Positions 23,636-54,000 of a stretch of 60,000 nucleotides of DNA are shown here, piece after piece. Position 1 is the stretch's first letter. Every line of letters begins with the position of its first letter. Under the pieces are notes generated by a model that ran no database searches, was not told where the DNA came from, and saw only the letters and a list, made by a program, of their open reading frames with translations. The position numbers were made by a program, and so were the translations under genes. The DNA is from Branchiostoma floridae (Eukaryota > Chordata > Leptocardii > Amphioxiformes > Branchiostomatidae): positions 21,963,249 to 22,023,248 of the forward strand of contig NC_049980.1 of assembly GCF_000003815.2 (NCBI RefSeq), given 5' to 3'.

Positions 23636-26600
23636 GTCTTTAATATTTTTTTGCACCATTTAATAGGGTCAGGGTTATATAAAGGTGAGGGATGACAGGA
23701 TAATGAGGTGTTATTTACAAAAATTATCCTATGAATAATGTGATAATTTTAATTATCCTAGTCTGTGTAACACAAACTCTGCTGTCCAGGGCTGTAACTG
23801 GTCCCTCCCCGCGGGCCAGCGGATGTTGGGCGGGCAGTTATAAGTGAGATTTAATCAGGCTAGAATTACCCTTGAATTATCTAATTTTATGGCTGAAACA
23901 TCTTGTCAATAGTGCAAATAGATTCATATTTACATCTTTTGCCTTACCTCTCACTATCCTGACCACCATGTCTCAGACTGTACGTATAGTCTCCACAAGT
24001 AATGTACTCATGACGGTTCCTCGGACACTAGTGAGGCCATGCAGCAAACACCTCCTCCTCTTCTGGGAAGTGTTTGTACGATTAGTTTCGATCACGTGGC
24101 CACCGACCACGCCTACTCAAGCTGTGATCATTCACGGAACGGAATTTCGCTACAACTTTCGCTGAAAGGTCGATTTTGATACTGCAATCACAATCAAGGT
24201 AGGACGCAAACAATCCCTGACGACCCCTGTCCTCGGGACAAGTTTGATGAGGAGGATTGACTAACTTAACGTTACATCTGCATATATTATTATAACGTTA
24301 CTGATAGTACAGTAACTAAGAAACGCCTCACCTTGTTTTAGCATCACAGATCCTCTGAACTTAGGAGAACAGGAACAGGCTCAGTTCCGCATTGGGATTT
24401 TCGTGCCTTCATATTTCCCGGTACAGTGGTGACCAGTGCCTGGCCTGCCGAACACAGGCAGGCGGGAGTTCTTGTTTTCAAAAACGATGCGTCGAGAAAC
24501 TGTGGCGACGAGAAGCCCAGTTGCCTAATTTCCTTTGCCGTGAACTTACTTTTGTTACTAACTTAGGCATACTGAACTTGAGTGCATTACGCCAAATGTA
24601 GTTAATCAAGGAGTCAATGAACTATCTATTAATTACGTTACGTTTCAAATCCGGCGCGGCACGACACACGCTTTCGCTTCAGCCTCTGACGGTGGATACC
24701 ATATTATTCAGCAAGGGGGGGTCGCTATCTTATTCAACCGTCTATATACATGTGGAGGATACAACAAATATGTTATTTGTGTTAGTAATAGGATGCTACG
24801 ATCTTAATACTGTTCTTTTACGATAATTAGACCTTTATAAACTCGGTTTGAATAAATCAATCCTAAAAAGCTACATAATGGTACCTTCTAACATTATAAA
24901 CTGTAGCTACTTATTCGTGTCTGTACATTCGAGGCATAAGTTGGATTTAGCTATAATATCTTATATAATCAAGCAATTGTTACAAGTTGTCAAAGTTTCA
25001 ATACTATTGTAACTTTTCCTGGTAACTGTTGAAAATACTCCGCAGGTAGCTACTTCTTACATCGATCTCGGGCTTTTGATTGAGCTGTCCAAACGGCTCA
25101 ACCTAGCAGAACATTCGTAGACTCCATTTAGTGGCACATACCGCGAAGTGACGCCTCTTCAGCCTGTCCGTGACCAGGAGACCGGCGTGTTGTGCATCTT
25201 TAGATCGCTCCTTCCTTCCCTATCCCTTCGTAGCTATATTCACACAGATTCTGTGTATCAGATACTCCTCCTGTTTAAGGTGGGTGTGATGTTACATTTT
25301 GTTATTTTGATATCCTTGATGTTGTTTATGGTAACGTATGGCGCGCGTGATTTGACTTCGCGGCTTCCTACAATTTTATGTGTGAATGTGTGCCAACGAA
25401 AGCTCCTTGCAATGATTTGAACATCCGTTTGATAAACACTTCCTCTTCGTTCCAAACAGTTCCTTTTAGACGTAGTTAAGCTTTGTGTTGTCTATATTAG
25501 GATTTACTTGAAATACACAGCACAGCAGAGGTAGGAAAAATGAAGATCAGCGTGAACCTGCTGAGTCATTTAACACAATGATGATGTAATATAGATGAGG
25601 GTAGCCTTTGTCCCGCCCACGACAAGTGTAAACGGCAGGACAAAACACATCAGGTCCTATCAAATACTGTAACATAACAAATTGTTTACTTGCAAATACA
25701 TACCCAAAGGTTAATCATTCTAAAAACAACTGCTTTCTTTTATCATCATCATGAACAGAGATGAAGTGACTTTTGTTGTCCATTGCATTCGAGGACTATC
25801 ATCTATTGACTTCATATCGCTAAATACATTGTTCTTAAAAAGAATGGATATAGGTCATCCTATGGATGAAGGTAAATTAACGTTATAGCTAACACAGGTA
25901 TGAGGGGCCTTCAAAAAGTAATGCGACTTGTTTTATAACAGGCTCATTTGTTCATTGATTGAGTTGAAATTTGGCACAAAGGTACAAGAATATATCCTCT
26001 AGGGATATTGAGATATTTCAATTTGTTGTTCAGATTTTTAAGAGTGACTGACTTGAGTTTAAGACGACCACACCCTTGTTATCCCGTCTGTAGAAGTTAG
26101 AGGGTCAATTAACGTGCAATTGATAATGTCCCTGAATCACTTGTAGCTATTGTAGGAAACTAAAACTGCACGTGTCAATTTGCATCTCTCTATAAGCCAC
26201 ATGCGCATTTTCATCTTTAATCATTTATTCTTTTTTCCTTCCTGGGGTGAAGTGAGGTCGTCAGGGTCATGGATTTGGGGTGGGCTGCTTTATATATAAT
26301 AACGTTTCGGTAACTGACTCTTTTAATAAAGTGAAAAAAATCAAACTTAGCACACTTCTTGGTCTTGAAACAGTTAATAATTGTCCCAAGTTTCGCATCT
26401 TTTGGCTAATGGAAAAGCAGTCTACAAAAACTTTATTCAGCAAATCACGTTTTTGGCTATTAATCAATCAGCCTGTAATATAGCAACTCGCTCCACTCTA
26501 CTGGTGACATGACATATGTTCTCTTTTTCCTACTTTTTCATGACAATTGTGACATTGTCTCACTTTGCAGTTATCTGTATCTTTATGAAGGGCTCACGGC

Positions 26601-27145
26601 TACTTCTTAATGGGAAATCAATCATCAAGGTACGAGCAATGTCGTGTATTGCTGTCGTTCAAAAGATATTTATGAAGAAGGTGGCGATAACACAAGCTAT
26701 AGCCAAGTCATGCATGTATCCCATTCTTATACTAGTATTCAACGTATATGCATTAGAACCATCTTTCCCATAGCCTCCTGCACAATTTGAGTGGCTGGCA
26801 ATTTTCTGCGTTTTTATTGGCTAGCAGATCTTGCAAGGTGGCCAATGAAAGTCCTCTGCTGGCTAAACTCCTTCCCCAGCTTATGATACTACATGTTGTA
26901 TCTTATGCCACCGAAAGATCTGCTTGGAGATTATGCCATACTGTACAGTGATACAAACACTGTCCAGTTTGAATCACTGCAAAAATTAACCGTGACCTCA
27001 AATCCACTGCAAATTTTCAAGAATTACCGTAATAATATTAAAACTGTAAAAGGGGCATCGCAAGACTGGCAGTCAGGAGTGGGGGTAAAAATAAAGACAT
27101 CATTTCCTCTATTACTCCTCTTGTAGTGACCCAGAACAGCTCAGC

Positions 27146-28532
27146 ATGTCGAAGGAGTTTGTTGAAGCCACTATCCGCGACAACAAAGTGGTGGTGTTCT
27201 CCAAGACCTACTGCCCATACTGCAAGATGGCCAAACAGCAACTCAACAAGTACAAGGGGAAGTACAAGGTTTGTAGCTGAAATTTAATCTGGATATTGAC
27301 GTAACTGTTTTTATTGTTCAAGTTGTTTCTCTTGTTAATACCCTGTATAGCTAATGCTTGTATTGTTTTTTTACTATTTCCAGGAGGAACCTTTGATTAT
27401 TGAAATTGAGAATCGCAAAGACTGCGAGCAGATCCAGGCTATCTTGGGGAAGATCACTGGAGGTCGAACAGTAAGGCACAATATTTTTGACTGCTAGCTG
27501 TGATGTATGTCAACACCTGAAGCTCCACGAATGTAAAGATGGATGCTCAAAGTTAATGACAAAGTTTATTTACAAGATCTTACCTCAGGGTAATTAATGG
27601 AGCTTTGATACATTTAATTTGATAAAGCCTGTCACACAGTAGGAAAATCTTGGTCGACAAGTCTGCAAACTCTAAGTGACATTTTTGGCAGTAATTCACT
27701 CGTTATTCTGTTGATTATTGCAATCTAAATGAAAGAACTTTATTGTACAACATTTATACATGGTACAATTTAAGAATGATCAGTCAACATTCATACATGT
27801 ATGCAAGAGTCTAAGGCACTCTTTGAGATATGATAACCCTCTGGTGATCAACAAACATAGGGCCAGTTTACACGAGGCAAAACAATGACTTGTCCTAAAA
27901 ATGTCCTACAACGTTCGACGCGTTGTAGGACGCTTTTTTTGCCCATGTAAAAATGTTGTGCGGCACGCCACAGTGCGTCGTTTTCATTTTTACAGGGGTA
28001 AAAAGCGTGTCCTAGGACACACTCTGCGCATCGAACGTCATGACATTTTTAGGACAAGTCATGTTTTTGCCTCGTGTAAACCGGCCCATAGTCAAAGCTT
28101 ATGACAATGGCATAAAAGTTTGAGCAGCTTACCTGTTTAATCTTGTCCCATATTTTGAGAGGCCAACAGCCAAGAGATTCCTAGTGGTACAGGCCAACCA
28201 CGACTCTCATGATAAGTCCTAAGATGTACAAATGTTGACCAGGTTAGGTAGACCAAGTTATGCTATAGTAATTATCTATGAACATGCAAAAATTCATTCA
28301 ACTTTATCTTTCCTGTTGATGTTTGCATACTAGAACTTACTTACTTTTGTTGAGCTCCCACTAGAAACAGCTCTGAAACCTGTACAGATTTCTATCTTAA
28401 TGATATTTTTTATATTCAAAGGTTCCCCGTGTCTTCATCAATGGCAAGTGCATCGGTGGAGGCAGCGAGACCAAGGCTGCAGAGGATTCTGGGCAGCTGA
28501 AGGTGATGCTGAGTGATGCTGGGGCCATCTAG
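27146..28532 (+). CDS. GLRX: Glutaredoxin (dithiol, GLRX1-like), 3 exons
   Basis: Small thiol oxidoreductase that reduces disulfides and deglutathionylates proteins with glutathione, probably in the cytosol. Exons 27146-27268, 27384-27470 and 28422-28532 are all phase 0 with clean GT-AG sites and encode 106 residues, the same length as human GLRX. The active site is C23-P-Y-C26 in FSKTYCPYCK. The cis-proline loop is T70-V-P72 (RTVPRVFING), and the glutathione-binding GGGSET follows at 82-87. There is no signal peptide or transit peptide. A TTGTAG acceptor at 27121-27126 suggests a 5' UTR intron. A MITE lies in intron 2. The CPYC motif fits GLRX1 rather than GLRX2 (often CSYC). The gene is tail-to-tail with SMC5. 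Confidence 0.95.
27860..28087. mobile_element. 228-bp MITE in glutaredoxin intron 2
   Basis: The inverted termini GGGCCAGTTTACACGAGGC plus four more bases match over 23 bp with one mismatch, and ATA is duplicated on both sides (27857-27859, 28088-28090). Inner arms around TGACTTGTCCTAAAAATGTC are also complementary. A 3-bp duplication and GGGCC ends suggest PIF/Harbinger, though ATA is not the standard TWA. Confidence 0.72.
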
Positions 28533-28925
28533 TCCAACCTGACAAGATTTTAGTGCCTGAGAGCACAAGCTAGCACGCACCAATGACCTTCTATACCTAG
28601 ATCAGTAATTTTGTGTTGTGATTTTGATATACGTTTTCTACAATGATGTAGAAATTAGTGATGCATAAGCAAACACAGGCAGATTTAAGCATCAACAAAT
28701 ACTTTTCATAGACTTCTCTCTAGAAAAAAAAAATTCTGAATCTTATGGTATCTACTTCTTACTTGTTTGACAAAACAATTCCTCTGGACAAATCAATAGC
28801 TTGATAACCTACAAAGCACTGAAATAGATTTTTGGTGTGACATGCAAAACAGACCAATCATGTTGCCACTACAAAACAACAAAAAATTCACAAAAGAAGG
28901 TGTTGAAGACAACTGATGCATAACT

Positions 28926-28931
28926 TTTATT
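28926..28931 (-). terminator. Candidate poly(A) signal for SMC5
   Basis: AATAAA on the minus strand, about 1.5 kb after the SMC5 stop. The distance is long but there is no intervening minus-strand gene. No transcript evidence is available here. Confidence 0.35.
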
Positions 28932-29937
28932 GAACTTGTTATTCCTCTCTACATACATCTAGCTTTGTTAACATTGTTATATGCAGAGCATGCTATTCTG
29001 TTGCCAAAGTAAAATAACATTGTTTTTAGTTAGAACAGAACAAGGTGTAACAAAGAAAACAAATGTTAGAGGAACAAAATCTTAAAATAGAGAAAAAAAT
29101 CCAGTTTCAGAATGATGATGACCAGTTTAAAAGATGGTGCAAGAATGATCAGTGCTAGATACTTTTCCATTATCTAGTTCACTTTCTTATTCCTCACCTA
29201 TACCCGTAAAAATATTGTGTCCATTTTAAAGACATGCAAACACTGACACTGGAAAAATCTCTTTAAAAAAACTGAAACAGAGCAATTTACAGTCATAAGG
29301 TAACATGCTAAACCCATCACAAAGCATGGAATGTTTGTCACAAATATTGTTCCTGACTGTAAAATAATAATGTTTTACTACTGAAAAGTTATATGTTGCA
29401 GAAATACAACTATGAAATACAAACCTATACCAGATTGAAGTACATGTAATGCTGTTATGCAAGTTCTTGCATAGTGTGCAACAGTTCTGTAGCACATGTA
29501 CTAGAAGATCTATACCAAATGGACATAACCATGTTCCAGTGAGTTTTTTTTTCTACCTAAAAGAGCCAAAGCTGAATTTTCCACAATGCAAACATATTGC
29601 ACAGATAACCTTGCTGAACTGACTACTTTTAAAGGTGTACTGATCAAAATACTTATACTCTCTGTGGGGAAATGGGTGTGCTCTGCTCTTTTCTTTACGC
29701 TAAATAATATTTTCTTAAAGCTACTGACATGAAAGACCTTTGGGACTTATGTATGGTACATGTACATTTGTATCAATACATGTAGCTTGAAAATACCAAG
29801 AGGTAAAACTTCACTCATGGTGTAGGCACACAGCAATGACTGTTATATATAATGTAACTTCAAGTCATGTTGCAGCTGACTAAAGGATGTATCTCACTGC
29901 CGCTGCAGGGTTTGGTAACTCAGATGTACCCCCACAG

Positions 29938-30016
29938 TACCTAGAGGTCACGCAAGTGAACCTAGAGGTGATGCAAGCGAACCTAGAGGTGATGCAAGCG
30001 AACCTAGAGGTGACGG
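29938..30016. repeat. 21-bp tandem repeat, about four units
   Basis: The unit CCTAGAGGTGATGCAAGCGAA is repeated about four times with changes at the outer copies. Further right, AACAGTGACC repeats are also seen. It is a minisatellite in the shared 3' region. Confidence 0.8.
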
Positions 30017-30425
30017 TTGCAAGCACGACGTTTTCTTTTTAAGTTAAAAAATAACGCAAGTGGCAAGATGCCCCAACAGTGACCTAACAGTGACCCCATC
30101 AACAGTACCAAAGTTATATTTTGCACCATCTATCAAAAGGAAACATCCTTTTATCACTGAAAAGCTATTTTGGATGCCATATAGATGTGCTAAGCATTGT
30201 TCCAGATATCATTTGTGACCCTTTGTGTGCGGAATCATCAAAATACAATATAAATCTTTAGCAACCCATATTGCACTGCTGCAAGGGAAAAGGCCTGCCT
30301 GTTACAAAATCTGACTACCGGTATAACTGCCACATCCTAGTGACCCCTTCAACTTAATCACAACCTCCATTTGAAGTCATCACTGCACTCTTAATGCTTT
30401 TCTGATGATATCCTGCTTCCACTCA

Positions 30426-47506
<17,081 letters not shown>

Positions 47507-48095
47507 CTTCAGGAGAATTTCCCGCGAACGTCTACACGCGGGTGTCTGAATAAGGGATGCGGGCATATGGAAACCAGACTGACTGATCTAGACTGTCAAT
47601 CAAAATTACCACTTTGTCCAATCACATAGCGCAAATTAGTCAGGTGATCGTTTGTGGGCGTGTCAAATTTTTCTTTTACTCTCATGATCTCATGAGACTC
47701 ATGAGACCGGTAGGTCCTAAAGATGTACAAGATAAACAAATGAAGACTACTAGTATATCATCCATCTTCTTGTTACGTCTTTTGGGGTTCATTGGGTCGT
47801 TGGACGGAACGATGACCCTATAGGGTTAAAAATATAGGTCAAATGTATTTTTTGATTGAATCGAACTTTTCAACACTATTTAAATCAATCAATATTCCTG
47901 TACTTATCTACATATCTATATTTTAGCATCAAGTAAGGTTGAACTACTATAACTTAGATCGCTGTAACAATAATACCCCTATAAGAGAAATAGAACAATC
48001 CATTTCGTCGACCCAAGATGGCTGCCATCTGAAAGTAGATTGTGTGAAGTTTTATTTACTTTACTAATCCTGTGCGGTTGAGACGCTTATTCACA
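47507..48095. promoter_or_regulatory. Shared divergent promoter region of SMC5 and VPS45
   Basis: 589 bp separate the two start codons, which face away from each other. A CCAAT box (GTCCAATCAC at about 47618) and a YY1-like site AAGATGGCTGCC at 48015-48026, close to the VPS45 ATG, are visible. No TATA box stands out. The head-to-head arrangement makes a bidirectional promoter likely. The actual start sites are not known. Confidence 0.55.
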
Positions 48096-51000
48096 ATGAA
48101 CGTGGTGCTGGCAGTGAAGCAGTATGTGGCGAAGATGATAGAAGACAGTGGACCGGGCATGAAGGTTCTACTGATGGACAAGGACACGGTAAATGGCGGT
48201 GGGCGTACAGCCAAAAGATATAATTTCCATGTCTGTCCAGTATAACTCAAACAGTGTCAACGTTTTCACAAAAAGAAATCCTAAATTTATCAAGCTACCC
48301 GTGAAAGAATTCAGGCAAGTCAACATATTGTGGGACAGCGTTATCTAGTGTCTACTGAAAACGAGATGGGAATAAAAGATGAAATCATTTTCAACATCTT
48401 GAAAAAGATCATCTTTGTTTGACATTCTTCTGTCATTTCTGGCACACCCTTATACATGTATGAAGACAGTAGTAAACCGACGCTTATGCGCACAACAAAA
48501 TGCCATAATATTCTACATGAAGAATTTGAAGAAGATGAATGACTAACAGTATTGTAGAGTAGACATCACATCATGCTTATGCTTTTTTTTTTTTTACATT
48601 TTGTGATATTTCTAATCTTTCCAAGTCTAAAAATGATGACGACATCTTAAAATAAGGTTCAAGTGTGGATGTGTCCTGTTTCCCCAGACCAGCATAGTGA
48701 GCATGGTGTATGCCCAGTCTGAGATCCTGCAGAAGGAGGTGTACCTGTTTGAGAGGCTGGACTCCCAGGGAAGGGAGATCATGAAGCACCTCAAGTGTAT
48801 CTGCTTCCTCCGACCCACAAAGGTTAGTCAGCCCTTGGTCAGCTACAGCAAGTCTTTTTTTTTTTAACTCTGATGGGAATATTGTATTGTCTGGGTTTTT
48901 TTGTGTTTGTAGCTAAAAGCTAGAGTCAATTCCACATCACTGTGTATACACTATTATTATCCAAAAATGCACCACACTGCACAAGTACACCTCAAACTAG
49001 TGTTTTATTTGTAACAATTATTTGATTCACAGCTGCACATGTTGTTCATTGCAGGAGAATGTTGAGTTCTTGTCCCAGGAACTGAAGAATCCAAGATATG
49101 GTATATACTATATATGTAAGTACATGTATAAACCATTTCAAAATCGTTTTGTGCAGTACAGTTGTATTAACAGTTCAGACTTCAAAACATATTCAGATTC
49201 TTCAATCCATGTCATTCTCAGTGTTTTAAGGTATGTGCATGTAGAAAAGATTCATTGTTGCCTGTTCCTAACAAGGTATGTGTTTCAGATTTCAGTAATG
49301 TGATCAGCAAAAGTGATGTAAAGATCCTTGCAGAGAATGATGAACAGGAGGTGGTTAGAGAAGTACAGGTTAGTGGACATTAGGCCGCACCAATTGTATT
49401 AATTTGTGCTTCCCAGAATCATGTTTTCCCCCAATTTTGACCAAAAGGCTTCCACTCCATTCACAAAATTTTCATGTACTATTTTACTTTTTGTGCATTT
49501 TGTATTTTATGTATTTGGGGATGAAATGATATCAGCCTATGGCTTAAGTGGGTAGAAATGGGATGGTCCATTTTTGCAAAAAAAGGTTGATTTTGAACTG
49601 TCCATTCTGCATGGAGAGTTAGAGAGAAATATGCTGTATTTGCTTGCAAATGTTTCATTTGTAGTCTTTATCTATATCTACTGCCTTGATCAAAAGGGGC
49701 CTCACCTCTAATCTTTACCATTTTGGAAAACAATGTTGTGTAACATTTTGTGTTGCAGGAATTCTATGGAGACTACATTGCTGTGAACCCACATCTATTC
49801 TCATTCAACCTTTCTGGTTGCAGCCAGGTAAAAACTGTGCCTTCATTACTATGGTGTGTCTTGCTGTGTAAAGCTGGTAGCATACTTTCAAATGTCTGAA
49901 ACAATGTGCCGTCCATGTTTTCATCTTTTCTCTGCCACTTTCCTTGCCTTCTTCTCATCTTAACCAGTGTAACAGTCCAGAATATACCCCTAGCCAGTAT
50001 ACTATTATTCTGGCGAGGGGTATATTTTGGCATGGTGCACCTGCAGGCTTTTCATTGGAATTTGTGGTCTGCTCTAATGCACTTCTTACCAACAGCTGTA
50101 CTTTTATTGCAAAGCAGTGATTCAGTTAAATATCAGCATGGTCCTTTATTCTCACAGGTTACTTCTCTTCCTTTCTACCCTCATCAGGTATTTGTATCTT
50201 GCTTCTGTGGTCTACCCTTAGTGCATCTTACCTTGTTTCTGATGGGAAAAATTCTTAAAAGAGTTTCTTTTTTTTCAATCATAAGGACAACTTTCACTGC
50301 CAAGTAGAGCAAACAAAAACCATTAAAAGTTGTTTTATTCTGTTCTTGTTGATCTGTTTGTTTGTTTGTTTGTTTGTTACTTACTTTCTTTGTTGATGTT
50401 TTGCTTTTTTCAAGTTGAACAGCCTTGTAATGATCCATCTGTGTTAAAAGCTGTGTCCTGAAATAGAACAAACTGCACACCTTTGTTGATTGTTAATTTT
50501 CTGAGAAAAGGATCTTCAAATGTAAACAGACACCAATGAAGAAAATAAGAATGATTTACTAGAATCATATTACTCTTGACACAGGGAATCAACTGGACAT
50601 CTCAGGCTCTGGCTAGAAGCTGTCAAGGACTCACAGCCCTTCTGTTGGCGCTCAAGAAGTGTCCCATGATCAGGTACGCCTTACTGTAGGACTCCTGTGG
50701 CTCCTTTGTCTTTGTTGTTGATGGATGGATGGGTGGATGGATAGATTGATAAGGGTGGATGGAGGAATAGAAAAATGGGTGGATAGAGGGTAGATGGAAG
50801 GGTATATGACGAATTCCTGTATGGTGCAGCTTTTTGCGGGTATATGCACATAAATTTGTATCATGTCAATAAACTAGTGAATCACACGTTTTAGGCATTC
50901 CATATTTGTAACTTCTAATGTTTTGTTTTCCTTAGGTTCCAGAACTCATCAGAAATGGCAAAACGATTAGCAGAAAATGTCAGAGTAAGTACAGAACTCA

Positions 51001-54000
51001 AGTTAAACCCATCATCCATGAGTAGTTTCCTCAGATTGTTAACTGCTGATTGATAAAATTCTTTGTGCATAGGCAAAGAATTTATACCTAGTCTTGATTT
51101 GTAAGCATTTCACAGGGGTATGAGATGTTTGATGTCTTGTTTCCATTCTTCAGCAAGTCATCTCCAAAGAGGCAGGTCTGTTTGACTTCAGGAAGCCTGA
51201 TGTCCCGCCACTCTTACTGATCCTGGACCGAAGAGATGACCCAGTCACCCCACTGCTTAACCAGGTATCACAACACTTTCCTGTCTACTTTACAAAAGGA
51301 TACATACATGCACTGCTAAAAAGAATGTGGCATAAATAAAAATGTGCATTCCAAATCTAAGACTTCCTGAGTCATGCACTGTCAGAAGTATCCAGTCTGA
51401 TTTTCTACTTTTGATAGACTTAAGTTAGGCTGTTTGCCTAACCTTGAACCTAGGCTGTAAACCTCATGTCTCAAATTGATCACAGTTTGTATAGTGTCTT
51501 GTTAGATGAGTGTCTAGCTTCTATTAAGGACGTCCCTATAGGATGTTAAATGGAGGTCACTTCAAGCATATTAATGAAACTACAGCATTTACCAAGTTTG
51601 GGTCCATACCAGTGCGAGTAGATCAAATAAATCTGTCAAGATATGCAGCTTGTACTTCAATGCAAACCTGATGTGTTGTGCCATGAGGCAGCTATCCAGG
51701 AATGCAGAATGCAGAACAAACATGAAATTCTTGAGTACTGTAATTCAGTTTGTCTTCTCGGTACCAAACTTTCACGGTCTGAGAAAATTTAACTTGTTCT
51801 CGGAACTAAATGTTCACTGTCACGGCAAGTGCACATTAAAAAAAGTCTGTGAATTATTTGTTATCAGTAATGATAAGTTCACGTTACAGTCGTCACCGTG
51901 AAAACCATGAACATAACAGTACATTGAAAAAAATCAGGAATTACAGTATTATGAGAACTGCTCAAAGTGACCAGACCTGTCTATGATGTTTGTCTGCAGT
52001 GGACGTACCAGGCCATGGTACATGAGTTGTTAGGTATCCATAACAACAGGATCGACCTGTCGTCCGTCCCCGGGATTAGCCGTGACCTGAGGGAGGTCGT
52101 GCTGTCTGCAGAACATGATGAGTTCTACGCAAGTGTAAGTATCAGCATCTAGATTTACACAACTGGGTTCTACCAGTATAACTGCCCTATGCTATAACTC
52201 ACTGCTTTGTATGTAGTGGCAGCTACTTGTATTTAATAGCTTGTTAGACCTAACCCTTGTAGGTGTAATTTCGGTATCAAGAATTGCTAGAAATCATGAT
52301 CAAGCATGATTGTCTCTTTAGAAGAATCTTTCCACAGAGTGTTTGTATCTAAAGATACAAAAACAGGAAGTTATTGGTTATTCACATTGCAGGAACAAAC
52401 ACAAGAAGCAACATTTTTTGTAGGAAAACATATACACACTACACATTTAAGACATTCTATAACAACCTTTAAAACCCTTAGGACTATTATGACAGGACCT
52501 ATTTGTGTGTCATTGTTCCCACAGAACATGTTCTTAAACTTTGGAGAGATTGGCTCCAACATCAAAGAGCTGATGGAAGACTTCCAGAAGAAAACCAAGA
52601 GCCAGCAGAAAGTGGAGTCCATTGCTGATATGAAGGTGATCAGCTTTTTACCATGATGTGGCTAAGCATTGTTTTGTGTGAAAGCTTTCATAGAAAAGGC
52701 AATAATGAAGGATATAATGAGGGATTTACAAAATAATTGTGATATGAAATGACTTTGGCTACCCATCAATTTATGGGCACAATGGACATTACCTATTTCC
52801 CTGACATAAGTGGCAATCCATCCAGCTGTTTCACCATTTGGCAAGGTTCAATCCAATTGTGAGCCCCAACTCAAACATTCTGTAAGGGATTGCCATCATC
52901 ATTTTGGATGGTGACCTACAGCCTCGTGTGTGAGGGCACTTCAGGTGTCGAACCTCTGCACGTAAAAGAACCCAACACACGTACTGTAATGAAAAGAGTA
53001 GGGCTGACCTGGTGTGCTTTGTTAAAAACAAAAGCTGTAGCAAAGCTGCATTGCCCTGCAGTAGCTCATTGAAAAGCACTTCTTCATTTTCATTGAGGAG
53101 GATAAAAGGAGAAGACAATTCAGTTAAGTCCTATGTTCCTTGTCCAGGCATTTGTGGAGAACTACCCACAGTTCAAGAAGATGTCTGGTACGGTTGCCAA
53201 GCACGTGACAGTGGTGGGAGAGCTGTCTCGCCTGGTGGGGGCCCACAAGCTCCTAGAGGTGTCCGAGGTAGAGCAGGAGCTGGCCTGCAAGTCTGACCAT
53301 TCCAATCACCTGCAGGTGAGAGTAATGCACATTTTATGTAAGATTACAATTGCTTGATGATATGATTCATCATCATCAATATAATTCTTGACTACTATTG
53401 TCTTTATCTGTTCCCTTACAATACATGATTAGAGTGCACTGTAGTGCACATATCATAGACATAAATGCAGATTTTCAAAAGCATTTACCAACGTTCAAAA
53501 GCTTGTACAAAACTAGTCTAAGTCTTATGTGTGTTGATCATACTACAGATATTTGTGTTAATGGTAAACATTCATGAATTAACCATTTAGTCATTATGGC
53601 CCCAGGAAATTCACTTTCTTAGTTTTAAAAGAACAAGTCTAACATTGAAAATTTGAATAATATTGACAGCAGTTTGGAAGCAACCATGACATCGGTCTTG
53701 CACATCCTTTTTCTGTCCAGAGTGTCAAGAAACTGTTCCAGGATGAGCAGGTATCAGAGCTGGACCTGGTGCGGCTGGTCCTGCTGTACGCGCTGCGGTA
53801 CGAGAGGCATCCCAACAACGAGGTGCACTGGATGATGGACGCCCTGGGAAGGAGGGGGGTTAGTGACAGATACAAGAAGGTTGGTTTCAATTCTCAGTAT
53901 GGCAGACAATGTCTCACTACTTAAAAATTGTATACTATTGTATTAGTCTGTTAGGATTGTGTAAAACATACAGCGTGCATCTACTCATGAAATCCATCAT

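Larger units (their letters stand above)
18498..27126. other. Intergenic region between ROCO kinase and glutaredoxin; no gene recognised
   Basis: This 8.6-kb stretch separates two divergently transcribed genes. ORFs are short (under about 115 codons) and match no family I know. It holds at least four transposon copies (listed separately). GC-richer sequence with a CACGTGG E-box at about 24090-24160 might contain the distal kinase promoter. CCAAT-type boxes (ATTGGCTA at about 26816, GCCAATGA at about 26841) lie about 300 bp before the glutaredoxin ATG. No RNA gene was seen. Confidence 0.6.
28533..30425. other. Tail-to-tail region: glutaredoxin and SMC5 3' UTRs
   Basis: No further coding sequence was recognised. 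On the minus strand AATAAA occurs at 28931-28926 (CAATAAAAGTT), a plausible poly(A) signal for a long SMC5 3' UTR. I found no AATAAA for glutaredoxin on the plus strand. A 21-bp tandem repeat is listed separately at 29938-30016. Confidence 0.5.

Noticed and set aside
24392-24826. Small plus-strand genes
   Set aside because: Two ORFs of 69 codons have no homology, no codon or splice support, and lie in probable upstream or promoter DNA.
25905-26060. Mariner-like transposon end (TTCAAAAAGTAATGCGAC)
   Set aside because: The text resembles mariner termini and untranslated sequence, but I found no matching inverted end or transposase in the window. It is too weak to list as a feature.
29938-30016. 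CRISPR-like array
   Set aside because: The units are contiguous 21-bp tandem repeats without unique spacers, in a eukaryotic 3' region.
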